A stretch of DNA of 64,000 nucleotides, taken from the NCBI GenBank assembly GCA_015680685.1, contig MNCI01036217.1:1-64000 (forward strand), read 5' to 3'. The notes under the pieces were generated by a model. The model saw only the letters and a list, made by a program, of their open reading frames with translations, ran no database searches and was not told the origin of the DNA. The translations under genes and the position numbers were made by a program. Numbering within the stretch: position 1 is the first letter of the stretch; each line of letters begins with the position of its first letter. Shown here piece by piece: positions 1 to 11,430 of this stretch. This stretch comes from Gnetum montanum. Its lineage: Eukaryota > Streptophyta > Gnetopsida > Gnetales > Gnetaceae.

Positions 1-1990
1 TCTTTGACTTTGATGATGGAGATCAAAATCAGAACTTACACTCCACAATTCACAATCCTAGTTTTGGTAATAAGAGATCCAATAATAAAGAAGGATTCGA
101 AGGGGCAAGTCAAGATAGGGATGTAGAAAAAAAGCAAGATCATGACCATGGTCATGATCACCGAAGAGGTGGAAGTAAGCATTGTGATGGTGCTAGTTTT
201 CCTTCCTCTTCCCCTTTGTCATCTTCTTCTTCTTCTATCTCTGACCATGATTATAGAAGGCGAGACCATGAGGGAGGTGATCTAAATGAACAAAATGACC
301 GATGGGACCAAAATGATCGAGGGAACTATTGAGAAAAACAAGATCAAGGGCACAGACGTTCAAGAGAGGCATATTACCATGAACGAAGGGGTAGTAGAGG
401 GCATTGTAGGCACCATGATCAAGGCCTCAATGAGCCTCTACTTGCTACCTAAAGTATGCTTAACATCATAGAGGCAATGAGAATTTCAACTAGACATGTG
501 AATGATAGTTAGATCAAATAGTTAGACATGAACAATATGCCTCAATTTGAAGGAGGATATAACTCTTATCTACAGAATCATCTTCAAGCTTTTCAAGATG
601 CATGTGCCTTGCAAAACATAGAGAATGAGTGGGAGAAATTGAAGTTGTTTCCTAGGACACTTATCAAAGAAGTAGAAAATTGGTACAGGTCCTTAGAGCC
701 GAAATCTATCACATGACGGAGTACCATGCTTGAGTTGTTCAATGATAAATATCAAATCTACTTTAAAGTGTCCAACTTAAGGAAGAAAATTCAAGGTTGG
801 AAACAAGGAAGGCACGAACCCTTAGATGCTACCATTGGCCAATACTATGCCTTAATGCACAAATGTCTAGGCCATGGTTATTCTCAACTAGATTAACTTC
901 GCCACATAGTAGACAAGCTTCAGTCAAACAGGAGGGGAACCCTTGGTATTTATGCCCAAGGATAACAATCAGAACTAAGTACTTGTCAAATACAAAGATT
1001 AATAGAGTAGGTTGCCAAAGAGGAGGGTGAACTAAAAAAAGAAAAACTGTAGAAGAGTACAACTACAATCCTTCCATTTGAGGAAGGTTCAATTCTGTGA
1101 CAGTGAGGATGAGTCTATATTTGATGAGGGGGTGAATAAGAAAACCTTACCACTTCAAAAATTTTAGTCTAAACTTATGGCCAAGGTTGATCAATTATGG
1201 ACTCCATGGACAAAAAATTCCAAGTTTTCCTCAGAATTTCTAAGGATTCCAAAGAATAAGGTAGTGATCATTAGCGTAGGAGGAATAAGGAAGCTAAATG
1301 TGCATATCACAAAGGTAAGGGCAAGATTGCTACAATAGAAGAGGTTGTAGATAGTGAATCAGATGATGATCATAGGTGTGATGTCTATTAGTATGAACAT
1401 CCTATGGGATGTTGTCACATTGTATCACATCTGTAAGAGTCTTAGGTGTATGCCTTACATCCATGGCTTACACAAAGGCAAACATCTAGAAGGTTACCTT
1501 ATCCTCAAGGTAATTTCAGGCAATTCCACTAGCAATAATAATATTATCCAAGTGGAGCACCACCACAATCATATGAGTAGTATCAACAATGGAAACAACC
1601 ACAATCTTGGGCATTGGCACCACCAAGGCAGTAATACCCTTATCGACAACCTAATCCGTATGGTTAATACATTCAGCAGCCCATGTCTCCACATGACTCC
1701 TCAAGTCATGTCTCTACTTTCTAGCCTCACTACTACCCTCCACATTATTATTGAGTACATTTTCCACATGAAAGAAGGGATGACATCTCTTACCCTTATC
1801 CTCCTCCTATCCTTGCACATGCTCCTCCTCTACCCACATAGCTACCACCTGCTCCACCTATGTAGGGTGAATTACTAGCTCAATTACAACAACGTAATGC
1901 TACAAGGGTTGTTAACTTACAAACGGTTAATCAATCAAATAGGTCAAACACTTGATCAAAGAAAAGATCTTTATTTTAACCTCGTAGTCC
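1..1990 (+). pseudogene. gag: E1 gag (capsid) remnant
   Basis: Gag forms the particle that packages the element's RNA. The first 500 bases encode a basic region rich in His, Arg, Asp and Ser. The capsid core is at about 528-760, with the string LQAFQDACALQNIENEW followed by the LKLFPRTL and ELFNDKY motifs of the Retrotrans_gag family. A Pro/His/Tyr-rich tail follows to about 1980. I see no CCHC zinc knuckle. The same regions in the same order occur in E2 (59421-61802), which is better preserved. Stops and frameshifts make this copy non-functional. The start of the gene lies before the window. Confidence 0.85.
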
Positions 1991-2169
1991 ACCTAAGTTC
2001 TCGATTACACTCATGTTTGACAACCCTACTCCTGCATCTTCCTCTATATCACACACCTTTGACTCCCATTTAAACCAAAACATGCCTAGGATCCATATTG
2101 TAATGCTTACTTATATTGTATTTGATTGGATCCATGTTAGAAACCTTCCTAGGAAATTAGCTAATCCTG

Positions 2170-2610
2170 TAAGTTCTCTAATTTATTTGTAGATTGCTAA
2201 AAATGAACTATGCAAGGCTCTTTTCGATTTAGGTTCTAGTGTTAATTTAATTTCTCATGAGATGCACACTACTTGGAACCTACCTCCTCTCAAGAAGAGT
2301 AACATAAGATTAGAACTAGTAGACCAGTCCATCACTATTCCATTGGGATTGGTAGAAGACATTGTGATGACTGTTTTTGGATGGTCTTATCCTATTGATT
2401 TTCTAGTGATTAAAGTGGAGAATTGCAATGGGGACTTCCCAATCATCATGGAAAGGGCATGGTTGAGCATCATTGATGCAAGGATGGACATCAGAGATCT
2501 TTCCCTGGAAATATCTAAAGAAAATGCATTCAAGAAGATTGAGAAGAAGAAAGTTACATGCATTGTGTACAACGATATAAGTTGCAATTGTGTGCAGAAA
2601 CTCTAGGTCG
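2170..2610 (+). pseudogene. E1 aspartic protease remnant
   Basis: This retroviral-type aspartic protease would cut the Gag-Pol polyprotein. The active-site loop reads LFDLGSSVNLI, with the central residue changed from the expected D(S/T)G pattern. E2 has the better form LLDSGFGVNLI. The C-terminal part PIIMERAWLSIIDA matches the usual PIILGRPFL-type motif. An open frame runs from 2262 to 2606, without a usable start of its own because the domain belongs to a polyprotein. The 500 bases after it (2611-3110) are the linker to RT and are broken by stops. Confidence 0.8.
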
Positions 2611-3109
2611 TAAAGCAAGCATCTATCTTTACATGCAAGCAATGTGCACTAGATGTAAAAATTCAAAGGTGTCTATACATAGTAGCCACAAAATAGGAGG
2701 GCACTTGTGGCTAACTGTTGATTCTGAAAGTAGCACACTTTGCATGGAATCAATTGAGAGCTTAACATGTGCATATGTCACAAGCATGGATGAACTCAAG
2801 CAAGTTCATCATCAAATCTCTGATGATAAAAATGATGATACTTACTAGGAAGAGTTGGAAATTCCTAAAAAGTTTTTAAAAAAGCCCCTTGAACTAAAAA
2901 TGCTATTGTTGAAATGAAAAAATGTGTTTTTGAAAGATGGGAAGCTAATCATAATTAATGCAAATCTTACTCTAGAGTAGAAAAAGATGTTCTTGAAGGT
3001 AGTTGAAAAATGGTCAGTAACTTTTGCTTGGTCATATCTTGAACTCATAAGGATTGATCCTAGGATATGCTAGCATTGCATCTACACTAATCCAGCCATG
3101 AAGCCAAAA

Positions 3110-4300
3110 AGATAGTAATAGAGAAGAGTGAACCCAAAGCTGAAGCAGATTGTCAAGTAGAAAATCGAACAACTCCTCAAGGCAGGGTTCATCTATCTAA
3201 TTGCAGATAGTGAGTAGGTTAGTCCACTCATAATTGTGCCAAAGAAAGGTGGCAAGTGGCAGGTCTACATCAACTTTTAGCTACTGAATATGGCAACATT
3301 CAAAGATCATTTTCCATTGCCATTTGTTGGCTAGGTGCTCGACACAATATTTGGGCATTGTTACTACAACTTTCTAAATGGTTATAGTGGCTATAACCAA
3401 ATTAAAATTACACCAGAAGACCAAGCAAAGACAACATTCACGAGTCCTTGGGGGACTTTTACATATCACAAGATTTCATTTGGTTTATGCAATGCTCCTG
3501 CTACATTCCAATGCTTGGTCTTAAGCATTTTTCAATAGCAGATCAGTAGTGGTGTGGAAGTCTTCATGGATGACTTCTCCACTTATGAAGCTACATTTGA
3601 GCAAGTCCTAGATCACCTTGAGCAAGTGCTAAAATAGTGTATTAAAACCAACCTATGACTCAATTGGTAGAAAAGTCACTTAATGGTCCACGAGGACATT
3701 GTATTGGGGCATAGAATATTGCAAGTAGAAATTGAGGTAGACCCTAAGAAAATAAGGGTCATCTATGGAATAAGCCATCAACCAAAAATAGTTAAAGATG
3801 TTAAGTTCCTTGGACATACTGGCTACTACTAGTGATTCATAGAGAATTTCTCTAAGACTGCAAAATCTTTGGTGGAGCTAACAAAGAAAGATGCTCCCTT
3901 TGTCTGGACCACAGAATGTGAAAAAGCATTCCAACAACTAAAATAGAAACTTTTAGAAAATCCAATTCTACAAATACTTGACTAGTCTAGGCCATTGCAT
4001 ATCATGAAAGGTGCATCAAATTATGCCTTGGGAGTAGTGCTAACACTGTTAGATGACAAGAAACATCCATACTATATCCACTGTGCTAGTTGAAGCATTT
4101 TGGGTGCATAATTGAATGACATCACCACAGAGAAAGAATTGATGGTAGCAGTGTTTGCTCTAGAGAAGTTTAGGCATTATGTGCCTAGATACCAGCTATT
4201 TGTGCACATGGACCATAGTGCCATTTGCTTCTTGATGAACAAGACAATAGTGAGTGCCCATGTCATATAGTGGTTGGTGATCTTATAAGAATTCAATCTT
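3110..4300 (+). pseudogene. E1 reverse transcriptase and RNase H remnant
   Basis: RT copies the element's RNA into DNA, and RNase H removes the RNA strand. RT motifs in order are the VPKKGGKWQVYINF finger region (about 3237), the SGYNQIKI motif (about 3389), FGLCNAPATFQ (about 3480) and the catalytic FMDD box (about 3563), still intact here. The VLGHRILQVEIEVDP thumb region follows (about 3702). RNase H begins near 3900 and includes the SNYALGVVL strand (about 4018) and a degraded C-terminal region ending around NVVTNHLSQL (about 4330). Several TAG/TAA stops interrupt the frame. The adjacent E4 copy lost its FMDD box. Confidence 0.88.
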
Positions 4301-4499
4301 ATGATGGTAGATAGAAAGGGCACTGAGAATGTGGTCACTAATCACTTGTCTCAGTTACAATGGAATGATAAAGAGGAAGAAGATCCATTATCTGATATGT
4401 TTCCTAATGAACTCCTCTTTACTAGGGCTATAACTAAACAAATGCCCAATGAGCCAAAATGGTATGATGGCATTCTCACCTATCTTCTCCCTCAAGAGA

Positions 4500-5740
4500 T
4501 GCCATAAGGGTTGGACCACTAAAAGAAATAATAATTTCTTCACTAGGTAAAACACTTCACATAGATCAACAAACACCTCTACAAGGTGTGTGCTGATGGC
4601 CTAGTTTGTTGGTGTGTCCCTGATGCTAATCAACTACATGTTCTCCAAGATTCTCATGAAGGTCCTTGTAGAGGACATTATGTTGGGAGATCCACGACCA
4701 TTAAAATCCTGATGGTAGGATACTATTGGCTAATAATCTTCAGGGATGCTCACCATTACATCTGCTCTTGTGAATGATGCCAACAAGATGGTGGAATGAT
4801 TGCTTGAATGGAGAAACCTCAACAATGGTTTCAACCACCAGAACCCTTTGACATTTTGGGACATTGATTTCATGGGTCCTATCGCACCCATGTCAAACGG
4901 AAAAGTGTATATCATAGTCATTGTTGACTATTATACAAAATGGGTAGAAGAAACAATCGTTATAAACTATACATCTTCTATTGCTACTCAATTTGTATGA
5001 AAAAATATTGTAAATAGGTTTTGTGTGCCATGTGCATTAATTTTTTATAATGGGACTCACTTTATAGGCACTACTTTGTGGAAGCTCATGTAATGCTTAG
5101 GAGTTAAACATAAACTCACAACACCTTACCATTTCCAAGCTAATGGTCAAGTTGAGGTTACTAATAGAGAAATCACAAGGATACTAACAAGAATAGTTAG
5201 CAAGTATAGGAAGGACTAGAGCACAAAATTGAATGATGCCTTTTGGACCTACTGCTCAACAATGAAACTTCTTATAGGCTACTCTCCCTATGAGCTTGTG
5301 TACAGAACATGAATAACCCTTCCTATTCAATTCAAACTCTTTACACTTTCAACAACTTGTGACCTTGACCTTGACTTAAGTCTAGCCCAAAAAGAAATAC
5401 TAATGAATCTCCCCCTCCTAGACGAAAATCAATTAGTAGCCCTATTATCTAACGAGTTTCACAAGGCCTACAACAAAAAGTATCATGACCTGAAAATTAG
5501 AAAAGTCAAATTGCAACTAAGAGCTAAGGTTCTTTACTAGAACCCCACACACGTACCTCAATGAACTAAGTTTCAAATGTTGTAGGAAGGACCTTACATT
5601 GTTTACGAGACTTTTCCTTTTGGGGCCATGATGATCTACAAGACTAAGAGACCAAACAAGAAACAATTGGTTAACATCCAACAAAGTAAACCTTTCCATG
5701 AGCATAAGCTAGCAAGTACAACAAAAGCCTCATCAAATGG
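4500..5740 (+). pseudogene. E1 integrase and C-terminal domain remnant
   Basis: Integrase inserts the DNA copy into the genome. The HHCC zinc-binding region is at 4640-4790 (HEGPCRGHY, GYYW, then C..C). The catalytic core starts with WDIDFMGP (about 4858), giving the first Asp. The second Asp region reads FYNGTHF, so the catalytic Asp of the usual DNGTHF is lost. The Glu is present in GQVEVTNREI (about 5150). The C-terminal part includes YSPYELVY and a GPYIVYE-type segment near 5588. I see no clear chromodomain. In-frame stops and the missing Asp make it inactive. Confidence 0.87.
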
Positions 5741-7820
5741 ACAACCACACTCAATATTTTAGATCTCCTCCTTTCAACTTAGTCATGGGGGAGATGGTTA
5801 ACCATGCTAGCCATATAAGCAGCTCCTCAATTTTTCAACTTTTTGTTTTACACATTCTTTATTTTACATCTTTTTGTTTTCATGTTATTAATCTTTTCTA
5901 ATTTTTGCTTTACACCATCATTAGTACATTTTCTATTTCTTAAATATTTTACACTTTCTTTTAGATTTTATTTTATTTTATTTAGTGTGATTTTCTAATT
6001 TTTTATTAATAAGTGCTAGGTACATTGGTAATGCGTTTCTTGATGGTGGTATGTACCATTTTTGTTATTTGATTGTTGGTGTCTGGCTTTTGGCTTTGAA
6101 TTTTATTATGGATGATTAGGACATGGTTTCTTTTTCATGTAATAGGTAGTGAGTCCACAACATTCACCCATCTACAAACTCTATGGTTTTCCTTGTTTTG
6201 GAGATGTGCAGTCCCTTTTTCCTTAATAAAACTTTAATAAATTTGTGACTTTGGTAGTTTCTGGAATTGCGAAGGATTCAAAGGTTTGAATAGGGTGTGG
6301 CTTCAAGGGAATTCAGTATTCTTTGTGCCTTTCTATTTGCTTGGGTGCATGTGTGTTTTCATGAATTTATTACCATTTTGCGTCGACCAATAAAGGAAGT
6401 TGAATAAGTCCTTGCATGGTATGGTTCTCATCAAAAAAAAAAAAAAAACAAATGAAGAGAATTCAAAGCACACCCCTTGGAAAAAGTAGATGCATACATC
6501 CTCACATGGTGTGGTTCTCACTAGAAAGAAAAAAAATGATGAAGATTCAAAGCACACCCCTTGGAAAAAATAAATACATGTGTCTTTGCATGGTGTGGTT
6601 CTCATTTCAAAAAAATAATAATGGGAATTCAAAGCACACCCCTTAGACAAAATAAATGGGCTATAAGCACTGGTTATGGAACTCATTCCCTCTAACTAAG
6701 TTCCTTCATCGCTTCCTACTTCTCCTCTAATAAGGAACAATGATTATTTTGTGGGAGCACTCTTGTGTCTCAGGGGATGGACTGGTCTTAGAATGACGAT
6801 GCAAAGTCACTGAACATGATTGGTTTTAGTTTGGACTAAGGATGGATCCTATCAAGTCATTTAACCACAAAATTCATAAGGGGATTCATGTGACCTTAAT
6901 TAGGAACTCCATTCCACTCTCTCTCTCATCCATCTATGCTTTCTATATCTCACCTCACTACTAGTTTCTTGTTCTGGTTTGATGTGTTGGAATTCGTAGT
7001 TAGTTTCTTTCGAGTTTTTGTACTTAACCTTCTAAAACCATTAATCATCCACAGAGTGCACAGACTCTTTGGTTTGAAGTTATGCAAGGGCATAAAAGGC
7101 CTATGCCTACTTTGGGTAGGATCCACTTACATATCTTTTGGTTGGGTTAGTTAAGTTCTTTATCCTTAGACACTTTTACAATCAAATTCTTTTTGTTTAC
7201 CTCATCAATGACATCCAATGATGCACATCTTCACAACATTTTTCAGTGAACTTTCCTTTTTATTGTTGTGAATTCTTACACCTTCTTCAAATATTTCCCT
7301 GTGTTAATTTTTTTCAAATTTAATGGACTGCTTATCTATTTTACCCTGTTTGTCAGCCTTCCCACTAACACTACTAAAGGAATCAATCTACCACAATGAA
7401 AACTTAGCTTAGTGTAACCATCGATGAGACAAGACATTTAACAATTATGTGTTACACATTACATACTCATTGATGATTCTGTTGTGATTGCAGTGGGAAG
7501 CATGGACTGGAAGTGAGACTATCTTCACCAAGGATGATGTAGCAGTACCATACAATGAGGACTGTCCATGACTATTGGATCTCTTCTCTCTCATTCTTTT
7601 GCTGTCAAGAGGTATTGGATGTTAGTGTTATCTAGGGTGCTCACTTTTCTTATTATGAATACCCAACTTTGCAAAAATTTTATTTTTGTACACTTAGGCA
7701 CTTAAAGTTTGCTGTTCCATTTGAGTCAGTCTATATGTTAGTCAAAAATCCCATACCTACCCAATATATTATGTTGTACAGAACTTGTTCTTCCTCTTCT
7801 TCACTCAAGGACAAATTTTC
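5741..7820 (+). other. E1 3' untranslated region
   Basis: About 2 kb of non-coding element sequence lies between integrase and the polypurine tract. It matches the same region of E2 (62860-64000) and, on the reverse strand, E4 (24084-26215), so it is part of the element and not captured host DNA. A purine run at 5778-5797 (AGTCATGGGGGAGATGG) resembles the true polypurine tract at 7826. A splice-acceptor-like sequence ending TGTGATTGCAG lies near 7484-7494, at the place where E4 starts its 3' ORF. No ORF follows it here, so that gene was deleted from this copy. Confidence 0.7.
6404..6655 (+). repeat. Three tandem copies of an 85-bp unit in the E1 3' UTR
   Basis: Each unit contains GGTTCTCA, an A-rich run, then TTCAAAGCACACCCCTT. 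Copies begin near 6411, 6505 and 6590. E4 has two copies in reverse at 25425-25600 and E2 has one at 63450-63540. Copy number therefore changes between related elements. A 117-aa reverse-strand frame across 6333-6686 is a by-product of this repeat. Confidence 0.85.
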
Positions 7821-7837
7821 ATTCAGTCATGGGGGTA
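7821..7837 (+). promoter_or_regulatory. E1 polypurine tract
   Basis: The sequence ATTCAGTCATGGGGGTA directly precedes the LTR start TGATGA at 7838. A polypurine tract primes plus-strand DNA synthesis during reverse transcription. The same tract, in reverse, sits beside the E4 3' LTR (20977-20993) and the E8 LTR (51125-51135). Confidence 0.85.
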
Positions 7838-8664
7838 TGATGAATCACCAGTTTCTAGTGGCTGCGACATCAGGGTTTGGATCCAACCTCAGGTATCTGA
7901 CATCTAGGTATATATCTTGACCTATAAATATGGTGCCTGGGCTCTAGTTTTTGCATAGTTTTCATGTTAGTTTTCAGCCAGAGTAGCGAAGCTCTTATAG
8001 TTTATTTTCCTTAGAGTTAGAATATTTTCTAAGTGCCTGCAGAAGGAGTCTAAGTGTATATGGTTCTTTGTTTGAGCATTGATGTACTTGAGCATAGCAG
8101 TGTGATGGGAATAAAATGAACTCTATTGACAATCCTTGTAGCATTAAGAATAGATTGATATTTTCTTTAATGCACTTTACTTTCATGCTTTTTACTTTAA
8201 TGCATTTCAATTAAGCAATTTATTTCTAGTAGTTAATGAACGCAAGCACAACCACTTCAAGCATACATATAGTACTTGGTAGCTAAGCAACGCTTAACAT
8301 TTAGTAGCCTAGCAGCACCATATATGTTCAAGATGTGTTCAGGAAAGTGAGATGGTTACTTGTGTTAGGCTAGATAAGTAGTAAATGAATTAGATTTTAA
8401 GTTACTTCACTTTTCACTCTTTTTGTAAATGATCACATCTATAAAACATAAAACAATAAAAATCATGTACATCAATTACACTTAAACCACACCCTTGAGC
8501 CTCACAAGTGTAGTTGGGAAGACACCAAACATTCTCAATGCTCATTTCACTTCCTAGAGAAACTTGTGTACAAGAGAACTATAGGTCCATGAAATTCAAC
8601 CAAATCATGTGTAATGCCTTAGTGATTTGTATGGTTGGGCATAGGGGTACCTTGTCACTCATCA
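7838..8664 (+). repeat. E1 3' LTR (827 bp)
   Basis: It starts TGATGA and ends TCATCA, the inverted termini shared by all Athila-like LTRs in this window. A TATA box (TATAAATA, 7923-7930) lies 85 bp from the start. The last 45 bp (GTATGGTTGGGCATAGGGG and onward) are the conserved LTR end. The base pairs after it, ATAAC (8665-8669), should be the 3' target duplication. Its partner lies outside the window. Confidence 0.88.
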
Positions 8665-9106
8665 ATAACAAATCAAGATTGTTCATAATCATTACAACAT
8701 TTCACTTAGCTTAGATTTACTTTACATGTAACTTACTTTCAACCTTTATTTAGTTTTACTTATCATTTACAATTACATTGCCATGTCATTAATATTTTTA
8801 ATGTATGTTACTAATTTGGAAAAGTAAGCATGACTGGTTTTGAGTGCAACATAGAATTGTTTGGTAATTAAATAGTAACTTTGTCTAGTTTACCTAGTAG
8901 CAAGTTGCTCAGTAATCCCAGTGGTAGTTATACCAACCTAGGGCATGTATGACAAGCTAGGACCATATGCTTATCACCATTAGGCTAGCTTAGCATCTTT
9001 TTTCCATTATTTCTTAGTTAATAGATTCAATACTTACTATTTAATTTATTATGTTTTACTTTAATAATAAGACAACCAAATAACATTAGTATACCATATG
9101 CCATAC
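8665..9106 (+). repeat. Middle part of the E3 5' LTR, + orientation
   Basis: No gene is seen. The sequence resembles the middle of the other LTRs, including a CACTTAGcTTAGATTTACTTT segment and a CAGTAATCCCAGTGG segment like the one near 58930. It is cut at the left by E1 and at the right by a reverse-strand solo LTR, and continues at 10131. I read it as E3's 5' LTR split by two insertions. Confidence 0.6.
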
Positions 9107-10130
9107 TGATGAGTGGTGAGGTACCCCTACACCCAACCATACAAATCACAAGTAGTCACACATGATCTTGTCAAACTCTATGGATAACACTAGTTGTGGC
9201 ATCTAGATCATTATGTCTTGATCATAATTCATTGTCTTCCTACTTAGACTAGTCATAGTTTTGTCACATATGGTTTAGTCCAAAGTGAGGCATATGATAA
9301 TTGATGTTGTTTTGGCCTTATGCTACTCCTAATGGTAATAAAGAAATCAATTAATTAAGCTAATTAACAATGGAAAGTAAATTCTAGACTAGCCTACGAG
9401 TGATGAGTGCCTGTTCCTAGCTTGTTGTACATGTCCTGAACCCACGTATCCACTATTGGGATTACCAAGTGCTATGCTACTAGGCGAAGTAAGAAAGAAC
9501 ATTGATGGGATTACCAAGTGAATATGTGTTTACGCTCATAACTAGTCATGCTCATTCTGCAAATTCATTAATATGCATGAAAATGTAAATATTAACTAAG
9601 CACATGTAAAGTAAATTGCATAGAAAGTAAATCTAATCTAAGTGAAAGTGCTATAATGAATAAGAATCAATCTCGATCTTATTACCATTCATGGAAAGTG
9701 TCTAGGTACATTGCCACTTGAATAAGACATCATACAATTGACTCAGATCCACATTGCGGGCACTCACTAACTATTTTCTAAGACTACGGAATAAAACTGT
9801 AAGAGTTTGACTACTCTATTGACTAATTGACTCCCAAACCATGTGTCCAAGTGTTATATTTATAGGTTGACACACATCCCCCAATATTGGATATTCAATA
9901 ATGTCGCATGTGATTTGATATCAGATACACGATATCATGTATCCAATATTGGAGCTAAGATGTTGAATCCAAGATATTGGAGCCAAGATATCAAAGTTAA
10001 GATATCAAGGCTAAGATAACTTGGTTGACCAAAAATTGACTTTTTTTTTCAAATAGATGTGATATAGCATCAATGATATCATAGATGTGATGTAGCATCA
10101 ATGATATCTTAGCCAATTGATGATTCATCA
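9107..10130 (-). repeat. Solo Athila-like LTR, reverse strand (1,024 bp)
   Basis: On the + strand it starts TGATGAGTGGTGAGGTACCCC and ends TCATCA. The reverse-strand TATA box is at 9857-9864. The flanks CATAC (9102-9106) and CTTAC (10131-10135) match at 4 of 5 bases and look like a target duplication. No internal region is attached, so it is a solo LTR left by recombination. Its U3 carries repeated GATATC-like words between 9905 and 10115 and is longer than in the other copies. Confidence 0.8.
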
Positions 10131-10318
10131 CTTACTATGAGTTAAACCTTATACTTTGACTACCACTAACACCACTAAGAAGACAATGGTCATGAAATTC
10201 ATTTTAAGTAGTTATAGTCAATACTATCCTATCCACAGGTTAAGATTTGGTTGCACTTAGTATGCTTGTGACTTGTATGTTTGAGGGTTGGGAACTCTTG
10301 CTACTCATCATTAGCACA
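10131..10318 (+). repeat. 3' end of the E3 5' LTR
   Basis: The segment ends GACTTGTATGTTTGAGGGTT and then CTACTCATCA at 10301-10310, a diverged form of the conserved LTR end. It continues the LTR piece at 8665-9106 across the solo LTR. The bases TTAGCACA (10311-10318) are the start of the primer-binding region. That region was split by the next solo LTR and resumes at 11196. Confidence 0.6.
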
Positions 10319-11195
10319 TGATGAGTGGTGAGGTATCCCTATGCCCAACCATATGAATGATAAGCATTCATGCACGATCCAATCAAATTCCATGGATGGG
10401 ACTAGTTGTGGTATCTAGATCATTATTCTTTGATCACAATTCGCTATCTTCCCACTTGGACTAGTGGTAGCTTTATTATGTATGGTTTAGTCCAAAGTGA
10501 GGCATATAATGTTGTCTAATCCTATGCTACTCCTAATGATGATAAAGAGACAAATTAATTAAGCTACTGAACAATGGAAAGTAAAATCTAACTAGCCTAC
10601 ATGCTATGGTGGTTCACTCTTAATCATCTATACACACCTTGGACTTTGTGAAACTACTTCTAGGATTGCCAAGCTTATGTCACTAGGTGTGCCAAACAAT
10701 ACATTGCTAGATTACCAAGTACTTACACTTAAACACTCGTGATTAATGTGCACACATTCTACTTAATGATAGGAATAGTAAATAGCAATAAATGAAGATG
10801 TTACAATAAATAATTAAATAATTAAATAAATAATTAAAATAATAATAAATCTAAGTGAATGCTGCAATGATGGAAGTAATCTCGATCTTTATTTCTAGTC
10901 ATGTAATGTGTCCAAGTATGTCACACTTGAAGAAGAGTGTCGTACAATCACAAACATCACACTGTGGGCATGCACTGGGAAATAACAAGACTAAAAAAAT
11001 AATCAGCAAAGAAGCTAACTAAAAACTAAAACTAAAACTATTTTCTCTATATTTCAACCATGCATCCAAGTGCTATATTTATAGGCTAGCATAGAGGAGG
11101 TGATATTGGATGTCCGACATCTCTTCCTGAGCTCCAATATCAAGTACCCAATATCAGATACCCGATATCAGGGCTAACAGATTCATGACTCATTA
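10319..11195 (-). repeat. Second solo LTR, reverse strand (877 bp)
   Basis: It begins TGATGAGTGGTGAGG on the + strand and ends TCATTA, one transition from TCATCA. The reverse TATA box is at 11076-11083 and GATATC/AATATC words cluster at 11100-11172. The flanks GCACA (10314-10318) and ACACT (11196-11200) match at only 3 of 5 bases. They align as the same point in the primer-binding region of E3, so the insertion hit the PBS. An AT-rich microsatellite (AATAATTAAATA-type) lies inside at 10802-10850. Confidence 0.7.
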
Positions 11196-11430
11196 ACACT
11201 ATTGCCAAGGATGGTATCAGTATGATAATTAGTTGATATCCTATTAATTGTATTAGCATTTTATGATCTATCTTTTAAGAGATATAATATTTTTAAATAC
11301 ACACTTAAGTCTTAATTGAATAAACATGGCTTTGACATACAAAGTGAATTCCCTACTTGCTAATGATATTAATGAAAGTAATGAAAGAATTATGTTGAAG
11401 AAAATTGACATGACCTAATGTAAACAAGGA
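11196..11430 (+). other. E3 primer-binding remnant and 5' leader
   Basis: ACACTATTGCCAAGGA (11196-11211) matches the PBS of E4 (reverse complement at 50116-50133) and is a decayed form of the tRNA-Asp complement. The rest is AT-rich leader before gag and has no coding signal. Confidence 0.6.

Larger units (their letters stand above)
1..8664 (+). mobile_element. Athila-like Ty3/gypsy retrotransposon E1, 5' end outside window
   Basis: This is the internal region and 3' LTR of an LTR retrotransposon read on the + strand. The order is gag, protease, RT, RNase H, integrase, long 3' UTR, polypurine tract, LTR, which is the Ty3/gypsy order. The RT and integrase wording (FGLCNAPATFQ, FMDDFS) matches the Athila lineage by eye. 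Related copies in this window have a tRNA-Asp-type PBS, also usual for Athila. The coding parts are broken by many stops, mostly TAG and TAA where relatives have Gln. The envelope-position ORF seen in E4 is missing here. The right end falls in the middle of another LTR (8665 onward), so E1 inserted into older element E3. Confidence 0.9.

Noticed and set aside
1354-1878. 174-aa forward ORF rich in His and Leu
   Set aside because: It is an out-of-frame reading of the Pro/His/Tyr-rich gag tail, judged by comparison with E2 gag at 61250-61800.
6333-6686. 117-aa reverse-strand ORF with repeated FFQGVCFE segments
   Set aside because: It is the antisense of the three 85-bp 3' UTR repeats in E1; the protein repeats follow the DNA repeats and other copies lack the frame.
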